From Cellulomonas sp. NTE-D12 (GTDB lineage: Bacteria > Actinomycetota > Actinomycetes > Actinomycetales > Cellulomonadaceae), in assembly GCF_027923705.1 (NCBI RefSeq), contig NZ_AP026442.1, positions 248,001 through 312,000 on the forward strand: DNA of 64,000 nt, given 5' to 3'. The notes under the pieces were generated by a model. That model saw nothing but the letters and a program-made list of their open reading frames with translations. It made no database searches and was not told the origin of the DNA. How positions within the stretch are numbered: position 1 is the stretch's first letter; the number at the start of each line of letters is the position of its first letter. Position numbers and translations under genes: made by a program. Of the stretch, positions 1 to 9,712 are shown in pieces.

Positions 1-2
1 GT

Positions 3-377
3 GACACGTTCACCGCGGCGGGGTTCGCGGTCGAGGCCGTGGGCAACCGGCACGCGGTGATCCACCCGTCCATCCCCGTGGTCGCCAACGCGGCCTACCT
101 GGTGGACGGCGTCGTGCTGCACCCAGGCGACTCGTTCACCCCGCCGCCCGCCGGGGTGCACGTCGAGGTGCTGCTGCTGCCGGTCAGCGCGCCCTGGATG
201 AAGCTCAGCGAGGCCGCCGACTACCTGCAGTCCGTCGCGCCGCGCATCGCCGTGCCGATCCACGACGCGATCCTCAGCGACGCCGGCCTGGGACTCGTCG
301 ACCGCGTGATCCCGCAGGTCACCGCGGGTGTAGCGGAGTACCGCCGCCTCGGTGCCGGCGACACGCTCACGGTCTGA
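3..377 (+). CDS. MBL-fold metallohydrolase, C-terminal part (5' end outside window)
   Basis: The reading frame is open from the window edge, so only the last 124 residues are visible. The motif HPGDSF followed by a segment on directing the active site (PIHDAILSDAGLGLVDR) is the C-terminal part of the UlaG-like beta-lactamase-fold hydrolases, where a late His and Asp help hold the metal. The N-terminal HxHxDH motif is outside the window, so catalysis cannot be judged. The next gene begins 41 bases downstream on the same strand. The family is a good match, but its substrate is unknown. Confidence 0.75.
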   Translation, partial: DTFTAAGFAVEAVGNRHAVIHPSIPVVANAAYLVDGVVLHPGDSFTPPPAGVHVEVLLLPVSAPWMKLSEAADYLQSVAPRIAVPIHDAILSDAGLGLVDRVIPQVTAGVAEYRRLGAGDTLTV

Positions 378-417
378 CACCGCACCGAAGAGCACCCGAG
401 AGAGAGGTTCCAGCAGC

Positions 418-1437
418 ATGCGCGCTGTCGTCATGTACGCCCCCGGCGACGTCCGGGTCGACCAGACCGAGCGGCCGACGATCGTCGAGTCGACCGACGC
501 GATCATCAAGCTCGCCGCCACCTGCATCTGCGGGTCGGACCTGTGGCCGTACCGCGGCATCGACAAGGTCGACCACCAGGCGATGGGTCACGAGTACGTC
601 GGCACGGTGGAGGAGGTCGGGTCCGCCGTCACGAACGTCAAGGTCGGGGACTTCGTCGTCGGCTCGTTCTTCTCCTCGGACAACACGTGCGAGATCTGCC
701 GGTCCGGCTACCAGACGCACTGCGTGCACCGCGGCCCCGGTGCCGTGCCGGGCGCGCAGGCCGACTACGCGCGGATCCCGAACGCGGACGGCACCCTGGT
801 GGCCACCCCCGGCCAGCCGACGCCCGACCTGATCCCCTCCCTGCTCGCAGCGTCGGACGTGCTGGGCACCGGCTGGTTCGCCGCCGTCGCGGCCGAGGTC
901 GGTCCGGGGAAGACCGTGGCGGTGGTCGGTGACGGGGCCGTCGGCCTGCTGGGCGTGCTGGCCGCCAAGCAGCTGGGCGCCGACCGGATCATCGCGATGT
1001 CCCAGCACGCCGACCGGCAGGAGCTGGCCCGGCGGTTCGGCGCCACCGACATCGTCGAGGAGCGCGGTGACGCCGGGGTGGCGCGCATCAAGGAGCTCAC
1101 CGGTGGCCTCGGGGCGCACAGCACCATCGAGGCGGTCGGCACCCAGGAGTCGATGATGCAGGCGATCCGGTCCACCCGGGCCGGTGGGCACGTCGGCTAC
1201 GTCGGCGTCTCGCACGACGTCTCGCTGCCCGGCCAGCAGCTGTTCATGTCCGGCGTGCACCTGCACGGCGGCCCGGCGCCCGTGCGCCGGTTCCTGCCCG
1301 AGCTCATCCGGCTCATCTGGGACCGCACCATCGACCCGGGGGCGGTGTTCGACGTGACCCTGCCGATCGAGCAGGCGGCCGAGGGCTACCGGGCGATGGA
1401 CGAGCGGCGCGCCATCAAGGTGCTGCTCACGGTCTGA
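418..1437 (+). CDS. Zinc-dependent alcohol dehydrogenase family protein (MDR superfamily)
   Basis: This 339-residue cytoplasmic oxidoreductase has a GroES-like N-terminal half and a Rossmann NAD(P)-binding half. Visible are the catalytic zinc residues in CICGSD and GHEYVG, a structural zinc cysteine cluster (NTCEICRSGYQTHC), and the nucleotide-binding stretch VVGDGAVGLLGVLAA. I chose the ATG at 418 because it follows a purine-rich GAGAGAGG site and matches the usual MRAVV N-terminus. An upstream in-frame start would add 22 residues without family similarity. A cupin gene follows after 44 bases. A close paralogue lies at 28517-29530. The substrate cannot be told from the sequence. Confidence 0.9.
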   Translation: MRAVVMYAPGDVRVDQTERPTIVESTDAIIKLAATCICGSDLWPYRGIDKVDHQAMGHEYVGTVEEVGSAVTNVKVGDFVVGSFFSSDNTCEICRSGYQTHCVHRGPGAVPGAQADYARIPNADGTLVATPGQPTPDLIPSLLAASDVLGTGWFAAVAAEVGPGKTVAVVGDGAVGLLGVLAAKQLGADRIIAMSQHADRQELARRFGATDIVEERGDAGVARIKELTGGLGAHSTIEAVGTQESMMQAIRSTRAGGHVGYVGVSHDVSLPGQQLFMSGVHLHGGPAPVRRFLPELIRLIWDRTIDPGAVFDVTLPIEQAAEGYRAMDERRAIKVLLTV

Positions 1438-1481
1438 GCCGCCGACGACGGCCGCACCCACCAACCGAAAGGACGGGCAGC

Positions 1482-1880
1482 ATGAGGTTCACCCGCAGCG
1501 GCGGCTCGACGGGCGCCGGTCCCGCGGACTGGTTCACCGGCACCGTCTTCATGGAGGCCATCCGCAACCCCGACGAGCAGTCGGCCGTCGGCGCGACGCA
1601 CGTCCGGTTCGCGCCGGGGGCCCGGACCGCCTGGCACCGCCACCCCAAGGGTCAGACGCTCTACGTCACCGACGGGATCGGCTGGGTCGGCACCCGGGAC
1701 GGCCAGGTCCAGGAGATCCGCCCGGGCGACGTCGTGTACATCGAGCCGGGCGAGGAGCACTGGCACGGGGCGACGGCCGAGCGGTTCATGGCGCACGTCG
1801 CCGTGCAGGAGGCGGACGACGACGGCCAGGTGGTCACGTGGCTCGAGCACGTGAGCGACGAGGAGTACCGCCGGGCGTGA
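1482..1880 (+). CDS. Cupin domain protein
   Basis: This 132-residue single-domain cupin resembles the small proteins often annotated as carboxymuconolactone-decarboxylase-associated cupins. The first metal motif is in RTAWHRHPKGQTLYV, where two His and a Gln replace the usual third residue. The second is in PGEEHWHG. An AAAGGA site precedes the ATG. It lies 44 bases behind the alcohol dehydrogenase and probably shares its transcript, so it may handle a small organic substrate or detoxification product. That role is inferred from position only. Confidence 0.85.
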   Translation: MRFTRSGGSTGAGPADWFTGTVFMEAIRNPDEQSAVGATHVRFAPGARTAWHRHPKGQTLYVTDGIGWVGTRDGQVQEIRPGDVVYIEPGEEHWHGATAERFMAHVAVQEADDDGQVVTWLEHVSDEEYRRA

Positions 1881-1922
1881 CCGGAGCCGCCGGGATCCGG
1901 GAACACCGAACGCCTCCCGAGA

Positions 1923-1943
1923 GTTGAGCCCATCAGACTCAAG
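1923..1943. promoter_or_regulatory. HAIR-type inverted repeat 1 (HspR operator)
   Basis: GTTGAGC-N7-ACTCAAG departs from the actinobacterial HAIR consensus CTTGAGT-N7-ACTCAAG at two bases, both in the left arm. It is the first of two copies before dnaK and should be bound by HspR, the last gene of the operon, giving autoregulated heat-shock repression. Confidence 0.8.
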
Positions 1944-1985
1944 TTGACCCGACCGGGCTTGCACGACGAGGACGGCCGCCGCAGA

Positions 1986-2006
1986 CTTGAGCCGGTTCGA
2001 CTCAAG
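1986..2006. promoter_or_regulatory. HAIR-type inverted repeat 2 (HspR operator)
   Basis: CTTGAGC-N7-ACTCAAG differs from the HAIR consensus by one base. It begins 63 bases after copy 1, and its end is 59 bases before the dnaK ATG. The two copies would let two HspR dimers cover the dnaK promoter. Confidence 0.88.
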
Positions 2007-2065
2007 ACTTCGGCTCCATCACGGCATCCCGGCAGCATCCGGCAAGGCAAGGAAGGCACACAGAC

Positions 2066-3942
<1,877 letters not shown>

Positions 3943-3943
<1 letters not shown>

Positions 3944-4590
3944 TGGCTGCCCACGACAGCACGGGCGAGGGCGCCCCTCGGTTCACCGACAAGCGTCGGA
4001 TCGACCCCGAGACGTTCGAGGTGCGTCAGCCCGGCGCCTCGTCGGGCTCTGCCGGCCAGGGCCCGACGCCCGACGAGGCCGTGCTCGGTGCCGCCGAGCA
4101 GGCCGTCGCGGACGCGAGCCACCAGCTGGCCGCCGAGACCCTGGAGGAGGCGGAGCGACTGGCCGCCGAGCGGTTCGAGGAGCTGCAGCGCGCGCAGGCG
4201 GACTACTACAACCTCGACCAGCGCTACTCCGCCTACGTCAAGCGGTCCAAGGCCGAGGTCCTGGCCGCGCACGGGCAGGGCGTCGCGGCGCTCGCCGAGG
4301 CGCTGATCCCGGTGCTGGACGACGTGGAGCTGGCGCGCCAGCACGGCGACCTCACCGGCCCGTTCGCCTCGATCGCCGAGAAGCTGGAGTCGACCCTGCA
4401 GCGGTTCGGCATCGAGCGGTACGGCGAGGCCGGCGAGACGTTCGACCCGAACGTCCACGAGGCGCTGATGCATGCGCACTCGGCGGAGGTGTCCGCCCCG
4501 ACCGTGCAGATGGTGCTCCAGCCGGGCTACCGCACGGCCGACCGGGTGCTGCGCGCGGCGCGCGTGGCCGTGGTGGAGCCGGAGGCCTGA
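3943..4590 (+). CDS. grpE: Nucleotide exchange factor GrpE
   Basis: This 215-residue protein releases ADP from DnaK. A disordered charged N-terminus is followed by a long helix (roughly residues 50-100, with the RAQADYYNLDQRY segment) and the beta domain with the FGIERYGEAGETFDPNVHEAL motif typical of GrpE. The ATG at 3943 overlaps the dnaK stop (TGATG), which implies translational coupling. An alternative GTG three bases upstream adds only one residue. The region that normally reads as the family YxNYRRR motif here reads YYNLDQRYSAYVKRS, a mild divergence. Confidence 0.95.
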
Positions 4591-4648
4591 CAATCCTGCT
4601 GCGCACCGGCATGCACGCAGGCGCGACGACGACGAGGAGGGAGGCACC

Positions 4649-5632
4649 GTGACCGGCCAGGACTGGCTCGAGAAGGACTTCTACGCCGTGCTCGGTGTCC
4701 CCAAGGACGCCGACGCCGCGACCATCAAGAAGGCCTACCGCAAGCTTGCGCGGCAGCTGCACCCGGACCACAACCCGGGGGACGCCACCGCCGAGGCCAA
4801 GTTCAAGGACATCGGCGAGGCGTACGCCGTCCTCTCGGACACCGAGCAGCGTCAGCAGTACGACCAGCTGCGCGCGATGGCCGGCGGTGCCCGGTTCACC
4901 GCGCCCGGCGGTGCCCGTGGCGGCGCCGCCGGGTTCGAGGACCTGTTCGGCGGCATGTTCGGCGCCGGCGGCCAGGGCGGCACCCGCGTCCGCTACTCCA
5001 CCGGTGGTGGCGGCGGCTTCGAGGACATCCTCGGTGGGCTCTTCGGCGGTGGCGGTGGTGGGTTCACCCAGCAGCGCGGGCCGCAGCCGGGCATCGACCT
5101 GACGGCCACCACCACGCTGCCGTTCCGTACGGCAGCCGAGGGCTCGACGGTGTCGCTGTCCGTCGAGGGCCGCACGGTCACAGCCCGCATCCCGGCAGGG
5201 GTGCGCGACGGCCAGAAGATCCGGCTGCGCGGCAAGGGCCGACCGGGTGAGCGCGGCGCCGAGCCGGGCGACCTGGTCATCACCGTCTCGGTGACGCCGC
5301 ACCCGGTGTTCTCCGCGGAGGGCGACAACCTTCGCGTGACCGTGCCGGTCTCGTTCGACGAGGCGGCGCTGGGCGCGACGGTCGAGGTGCCGACGCTCGA
5401 CGGCTCCACCGTCCGGGTCAAGGTGCCGGCCGGCACCCCGTCGGGCCGCACCCTGCGCGTCAAGGGCAAGGGCATCCACACCGCCAAGGCCACGGGCGAC
5501 CTGCTGGTCACCGTTCAGGTCGCGGTGCCGCAGCGACTCTCGGGTGCTGCCAAGGAGGCCGTCGAGGCATTCGCCAAGGCGACGGCGGACCAGGACGTGC
5601 GGGCCGACCTGATGGCTCAGGCGCGAACGTAG
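4649..5632 (+). CDS. dnaJ: DnaJ-type co-chaperone lacking the zinc finger (type II J protein)
   Basis: This 327-residue J protein stimulates the DnaK ATPase and delivers substrates. The J domain has HPD at residues 38-40. It is followed by a glycine/phenylalanine-rich linker with FGGMFGAGG and GGLFGGGGGG runs, then two C-terminal substrate-binding beta domains ending in a dimerisation helix. None of the four CxxCxGxG zinc-finger repeats of classical DnaJ is present, so it is CbpA-like in architecture. The GTG at 4649 is preceded by GGAGGGA. It lies 58 bases after grpE in the Hsp70 operon. Confidence 0.92.
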   Translation: MTGQDWLEKDFYAVLGVPKDADAATIKKAYRKLARQLHPDHNPGDATAEAKFKDIGEAYAVLSDTEQRQQYDQLRAMAGGARFTAPGGARGGAAGFEDLFGGMFGAGGQGGTRVRYSTGGGGGFEDILGGLFGGGGGGFTQQRGPQPGIDLTATTTLPFRTAAEGSTVSLSVEGRTVTARIPAGVRDGQKIRLRGKGRPGERGAEPGDLVITVSVTPHPVFSAEGDNLRVTVPVSFDEAALGATVEVPTLDGSTVRVKVPAGTPSGRTLRVKGKGIHTAKATGDLLVTVQVAVPQRLSGAAKEAVEAFAKATADQDVRADLMAQART

Positions 5633-5670
5633 GCCCGGACGCGGGGAGCGGACGTGAGGAGGTGAGGGGT

Positions 5671-6105
5671 GTGGACGACGACGCCAAGGTGTTCGTGATC
5701 TCCGTCGCGGCGCGATTGGCCGGCATGCACCCCCAGACCCTGCGCCAGTACGACCGCCTGGGCCTGGTCCAGCCGGGCCGCACCACCGGCCGCGGCCGCC
5801 GCTACTCCCGCCGGGACATCACGATGCTGCGCGAGGTGCAGCGGCTCTCGCACGACGAGGGCGTCAACCTGGCCGGCATCAAGCGCATCCTCGAGCTCGA
5901 GGAGGAGCTGGAGGCCTCGCGCCGGCAGGTCGAGTTCCTCCGCACCCTGCTGAACCCGGGCCGCCGTATCTTCACCGCCGACCCGACGGGCAACGTGGTC
6001 GCCGACCGCCGCCCGCCGTTCACCACCGAGACCGAGCCCCGCCGCACCCCCCGCTGGGTCCCGCGCCAGCTCCTCGCCGGCCCGAGCTCCTCTCGCCGCA
6101 GCTAG
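5671..6105 (+). CDS. hspR: Heat-shock repressor HspR (MerR family)
   Basis: This 144-residue MerR-type repressor carries its winged helix at about residues 8-75 (AARLAGMHPQTLRQYDRLGL) and a leucine/glutamate-rich dimerisation helix after it. HspR binds HAIR boxes with DnaK as co-repressor, and two such boxes precede dnaK. I chose the GTG at 5671 because a perfect AGGAGG at 5657-5662 sits eight bases before it; a GTG nine bases upstream overlaps that site. It is the last gene of the operon, 38 bases after dnaJ. The C-terminal 40 residues are basic and low in complexity. Confidence 0.95.
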   Translation: MDDDAKVFVISVAARLAGMHPQTLRQYDRLGLVQPGRTTGRGRRYSRRDITMLREVQRLSHDEGVNLAGIKRILELEEELEASRRQVEFLRTLLNPGRRIFTADPTGNVVADRRPPFTTETEPRRTPRWVPRQLLAGPSSSRRS

Positions 6106-6506
6106 TTCCGAGCACCGCCGCCGGCAGCAGCAACTGCGGCTGCCCCCAGGCGCGCTGCGGCTGCCCTCGCGCGCCCTGCGGCTGGCCCACGTGCCCTGCT
6201 GGCTGCACCACGCCCGTCGTCCGTCCGCCCACTGCGCCCGCCGTCCAGCCGCTCAGGGCGTCAGCCCGCCGACCACTGGCCGGACCGATCGTGCTGGCTG
6301 CGTGACGCGCTCGCACCGCCCGGAGCGCGTTGTCCGACCTGCTCTTCTGCTCGCGTACGCCCGGTGCACGTACACCGGGCGTACAGCGGGAAACATGTAG
6401 GCCAATGTCCGAGTTGTCGGAATCCCGAGCCCGTTCGACCATGGTGGTTCGCCACCCCGTCGTCGTCGCACGCCCATCGAGGTGCGGCTCGAGGAAAGGG
6501 CCCACC
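6106..6506. other. Intergenic region between hspR and the FtsH-like gene
   Basis: This 401-base stretch has no supported gene. Its left part holds an imperfect repeated GCGGCTG/GCCCTGCGGCTG pattern. Its right part contains a perfect 12-bp inverted repeat (6355-6384). Nothing else is recognised. Confidence 0.6.
6355..6384. promoter_or_regulatory. Perfect 12-bp inverted repeat, candidate operator
   Basis: The arms GTACGCCCGGTG and CACCGGGCGTAC are exact complements separated by six bases. The site lies 123 bases before the start of the FtsH-like gene. There is no T-run, so a terminator is less likely than a binding site for a dimeric regulator. The binder is unknown. Confidence 0.5.
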
Positions 6507-8408
6507 GTGTCCGAGATCGCGCCCCAGACCGTGCTCGAGACCGCCTCCGAGGCCGTGCCCGCACCGGTACCCCGTCGGCCCGCGCTGCACGACGTCGCGC
6601 TCGACAGGGAGCGGATGCGGCGCCGGCGGCTGCTGCGGCTGACCGTCGCGCTGGCCGCCGTGGAGCTGTGGGTGGTGCTCCGGTCGCTGGCCGGCGCCCC
6701 GGTGCTGCCGCCGATGCCGCACCTCGACCCGCTGGTGATGGTGCCGGTGCTGTTCTTCGTCGTGCTGATCCTCATGGTGGTCGGCACGCAGGTGGGCGCC
6801 AGCCGGTCGCCGCACGTCGTCTACCGGCCGGAGCAGGTGGACGTGACGCTGGACGACGTGATCGGCATCGACCCGATCATCGAGGACGTGCGCCGGTCCA
6901 TCGACCTGTTCTGGACGCACCGGCGGTTCGCCGACCAGATGGGCGGCACGCCGCGGCGCGGCCTGCTGTTCGAGGGCCCTCCGGGAACGGGCAAGACGAT
7001 GACGGCCAAGGCGATGGCCGCCGAGGCAGGGGTGCCGTTCCTGTTCGTCTCGGCGACCAGCTTCCAGTCGATGTACTACGGCGCCACGGCGCGCAAGATC
7101 CGCTCGTACTTCCGGGCGCTGCGCAAGGCGGCCCGCACCGAGGGCGGTGCGATCGGGTTCATCGAGGAGATCGACGCGATCGCGATGCGCCGGGGTGGCC
7201 TGTTCGGGTCGGTGGCGACGGAGCAGTCCGGCACGCTGCCCGGCACGCTGCCAGGAGCAGGCGGCACCGTCCGCCACGCGATCATCAGCGAGGGCACCGG
7301 CGGCGTGGTCAACGAGCTGCTGGTGCAGATGCAGTCGTTCGACGAGCCGGTGGGCGGCGAGCGCCTGATGGGCCGGCTGCTCGACGCGGTGAACCTGCTG
7401 CTGCCGTCGGACCGGCGGCTGCGCCGTCGTCGGCCTCGTCGGGCGCCCATCCTGCTGATCGCCGCCACCAACCGCGCCGACTCGCTCGACCCGGCCCTGC
7501 TGCGCCCCGGTCGCTTCGACCGCCGGCTGACCTTCCCGACGCCCGACGCGCACGGCCGCCGGGCCCTCGTCGACCACTTCCTCGCCCGTCGGGCTCACGA
7601 GCCCGAGCTGGACGACCCGACGCTGCGGGACCGCGTCGCGGCCGCCACCAACGGGTGGACGCCGGTGATGGTGGAGCACCTGCTGGACGAGGCCCTGGTC
7701 AACGCCCTGCGCCGGGGTGCCGAGACGATGAGCTTCGCCGACGTGGAGCACGCCCGCATCACCGAGCTGGTGGGCATCGGCCACCCCGTGACGTACACGC
7801 CGGCCGAGCAGCAGCTGATCGCCACCCACGAGGCGGGGCACGCCGTCACCGCCTGGCTGGTGGCGCCCCGTCGCAACCTCGAGGTGCTGACCATCGTCAA
7901 GCGCGGCGCCGCGCTCGGCATGCTCGCGCACGACGACTGCGAGGAGGTCTACACGCAGTCGCACGACGACCTGTCCGCCCTGGTGCAGATCGCGATGGGC
8001 GGCTGGGTGGCGGAGGAGCTCTTCTTCGGCGGCACCACGACGGGGCCGGCCTCCGACCTGGCGGCCGCGACGCGCACCGCCGCCCAGATGGTCGGCGCCG
8101 CCGGCATGACGGGGTCGCTGGTGTCGCTGGCCGCCACCGGCAAGGACGTCGTCGAGGCGGTGCTGGCCGACTCGCGGGCCCGGGACCGGCTGGAGCAGGT
8201 GCTCGACGAAGCCCGCAGCACGGTCCGCCGCCTGCTGGCCGGCAACCGCGACCTGGTCGAGGCGCTGCGCGACGCGCTGCTGGAGCGGCACGAGCTGATC
8301 GGCGACCAGATCACGGACGTGCTCGAGGCGGCCCGCGCCGCCCGCGAGGGCCAGTCACCGGCCCCGCACGCCCAGCCGGCCGCTGCGGGGCACCTGCGCA
8401 TCGCCTGA
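6507..8408 (+). CDS. FtsH-like membrane AAA+ zinc metalloprotease
   Basis: This 633-residue protein should degrade membrane and cytosolic proteins. Two membrane segments lie at about 42-60 and 76-96 with only a short loop between them. The AAA domain has Walker A GPPGTGKT at 157-164 and the second region of homology with arginine fingers (LLRPGRFDRRL). The protease domain has the zinc motif HEAGH at 441-445 and a later Asp in GPASDLAAAT. The Walker B stretch reads FIEEID instead of FIDEID, so the Mg-coordinating Asp is Glu. A roughly 70-residue insert follows Walker B. The GTG at 6507 is chosen for its AGGAAAGGG site. It is diverged from true FtsH and probably a second copy. Confidence 0.85.
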   Translation: MSEIAPQTVLETASEAVPAPVPRRPALHDVALDRERMRRRRLLRLTVALAAVELWVVLRSLAGAPVLPPMPHLDPLVMVPVLFFVVLILMVVGTQVGASRSPHVVYRPEQVDVTLDDVIGIDPIIEDVRRSIDLFWTHRRFADQMGGTPRRGLLFEGPPGTGKTMTAKAMAAEAGVPFLFVSATSFQSMYYGATARKIRSYFRALRKAARTEGGAIGFIEEIDAIAMRRGGLFGSVATEQSGTLPGTLPGAGGTVRHAIISEGTGGVVNELLVQMQSFDEPVGGERLMGRLLDAVNLLLPSDRRLRRRRPRRAPILLIAATNRADSLDPALLRPGRFDRRLTFPTPDAHGRRALVDHFLARRAHEPELDDPTLRDRVAAATNGWTPVMVEHLLDEALVNALRRGAETMSFADVEHARITELVGIGHPVTYTPAEQQLIATHEAGHAVTAWLVAPRRNLEVLTIVKRGAALGMLAHDDCEEVYTQSHDDLSALVQIAMGGWVAEELFFGGTTTGPASDLAAATRTAAQMVGAAGMTGSLVSLAATGKDVVEAVLADSRARDRLEQVLDEARSTVRRLLAGNRDLVEALRDALLERHELIGDQITDVLEAARAAREGQSPAPHAQPAAAGHLRIA

Positions 8409-8448
8409 CCCGCGGGACCGGCGGGTGAATCCGGCACCGTCCCGCGGG
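8409..8448 (+). terminator. Stem-loop directly after the FtsH-like gene
   Basis: CCCGCGGGAC and GTCCCGCGGG form a perfect 10-bp stem starting at the base after the stop codon, with a 20-base loop. It lacks a T-run, as is common in high-GC actinobacteria. Confidence 0.55.
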
Positions 8449-8684
8449 CGGCCCGGGGATGGTGCGCGCCGGTGTCGGTGTTGAGCCCTGTGGACGGAGT
8501 GTGGGCGGCTGCGCGGCCCCGCGGGGACTGCTGTGGACGGCGTGTGGACGACGCGCCGAGACCCTGGGGACGGCGCCTCGAGCGGGTCCCCCGTTCGCCG
8601 CGAACGCCCTGGCCAGCGGCCCGTGTCGGTGGTCGTCCGTAGGATTGCCTCACCATGCACAGGGTGAAAAACGACACGGCTGTA

Positions 8685-8700
8685 ACACAAGCCCTTGTGG
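8685..8700. promoter_or_regulatory. NrdR box 1
   Basis: ACACAAGCCCTTGTGG is a 16-bp dyad like known NrdR boxes (acaCwAtATaTwGtgt type). It starts 31 bases before box 2, close to three helical turns, which is the spacing NrdR uses for cooperative binding. Confidence 0.75.
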
Positions 8701-8715
8701 CTGGTGGCAAGCCGG

Positions 8716-8731
8716 ACCACTAGGTGTAGTG
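8716..8731. promoter_or_regulatory. NrdR box 2
   Basis: ACCACTAGGTGTAGTG is the second, weaker 16-bp dyad. With box 1 it should let ATP/dATP-loaded NrdR repress nrdHIEF when deoxynucleotides are plentiful. The nrdR gene is not in the window. Confidence 0.7.
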
Positions 8732-8851
8732 TCGGCATCCGACGCACGGCGTACCGCTCCAGCGGGTCGCCCGCCGACGTCGGGGCGCTCGGCAGCACGT
8801 GCCGGGAGCGACGAGACGAAGCAGAGCAGCAGGATCACTGGGGAGCCACGG

Positions 8852-9097
8852 ATGACGATCACGGTCTACAGCAAGCCGTCGTGCGTGCAGTGCAGCGCCA
8901 CCTACCGCGCCCTGGACAAGCTCGGCTACGACTACACGGTGGTCGACATCAGCGAGGACGCGGACGCCCGCGACTACGTGATGTCCCTCGGTCACCTGCA
9001 GGCCCCGGTCGTCATGGCCGGCGGCGAGCACTGGTCGGGCTACCGCCCGGACCGCATCAAGGCGCTCGCAGAGCGCATGGCGACTGCCGTCGCCTGA
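8852..9097 (+). CDS. nrdH: Glutaredoxin-like protein NrdH
   Basis: This 81-residue thioredoxin-fold protein supplies electrons to the class Ib ribonucleotide reductase. The redox motif is CVQC near the N-terminus (ITVYSKPSCVQCSAT), and the conserved APVV and WSGYRPD segments that set its thioredoxin-reductase specificity are present. The ATG at 8852 follows a GGGGAG site. It is first in nrdHIEF, 198 bases before nrdI, so an internal promoter is possible but none was recognised. Confidence 0.96.
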   Translation: MTITVYSKPSCVQCSATYRALDKLGYDYTVVDISEDADARDYVMSLGHLQAPVVMAGGEHWSGYRPDRIKALAERMATAVA

Positions 9098-9295
9098 CGA
9101 GGCTCGGCGAGCGCCGGCCCCGAGCCGGAGCGCTCGTCCGACGGACGCCCCGGGCCGGCGCTGGACCACACCGTGCCGGCCCGGAGGGCACCGTCCCCGC
9201 TGATCCGGGGACGCGCTGATCACAACTGGACCGCCGGGCATCCGTGTCCCCGGCGGCGGCGCGACCGCAGGTCGGAACCGGGGAGGGGGTGCGCC

Positions 9296-9712
9296 ATGGG
9301 CTCGTTGGTGTACTTCTCGTCGGTCTCCGAGAACACCCGTCGGTTCGTCGACAAGGTGGGCCTCGCGGCGGAGCGCATCCCGTTGCGGCCCACCGACGGG
9401 TTCCTGCACGTGCAGGAGCCCTATGTGCTCGTCGTCCCCACCTACGGGGGCGGCAACGAGGGCGGGGCGGTGCCCCGCCAGGTGGTCAAGTTCCTCAACG
9501 ACGAGGGCAACCGTGCGCTGATCCGCGGCGTGATCGCGGCCGGCAACACGAACTTCGGCTCGGCCTACTGCAAGGCGGGGAAGGTCGTCGCCGCCAAGTG
9601 CGACGTCCCCTACCTGTACGGGTTCGAGCTCATGGGAACAGCAGAGGACGTGACTCGCGTCCGCGAAGGATTGGGGCGGTTTTGGCAGCGACGGCGACAG
9701 ATTCCCGCGTGA
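9296..9712 (+). CDS. nrdI: Flavodoxin-like NrdI
   Basis: This 138-residue FMN protein provides the oxidant that assembles the dimanganese-tyrosyl cofactor of NrdF. The phosphate-binding region is FSSVSENTRRFV near the N-terminus, followed by the flavin-contacting PTYGGGN and the GNTNFGSAYC segment typical of NrdI. The ATG at 9296 is preceded by GGGAGGGGG. The 3' end overlaps the likely coding start of nrdE, implying coupling. Confidence 0.95.
   Translation: MGSLVYFSSVSENTRRFVDKVGLAAERIPLRPTDGFLHVQEPYVLVVPTYGGGNEGGAVPRQVVKFLNDEGNRALIRGVIAAGNTNFGSAYCKAGKVVAAKCDVPYLYGFELMGTAEDVTRVREGLGRFWQRRRQIPA

Larger units (their letters stand above)
8449..8851. other. Upstream region of nrdHIEF
   Basis: This stretch of about 400 bases lies before nrdH. 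Its left half is GC-rich with repeated GTGGACG/GTGTGGA motifs and no supported gene. The right half drops in GC and carries the two NrdR-type boxes, so the promoter is expected near 8640-8740. Confidence 0.6.
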
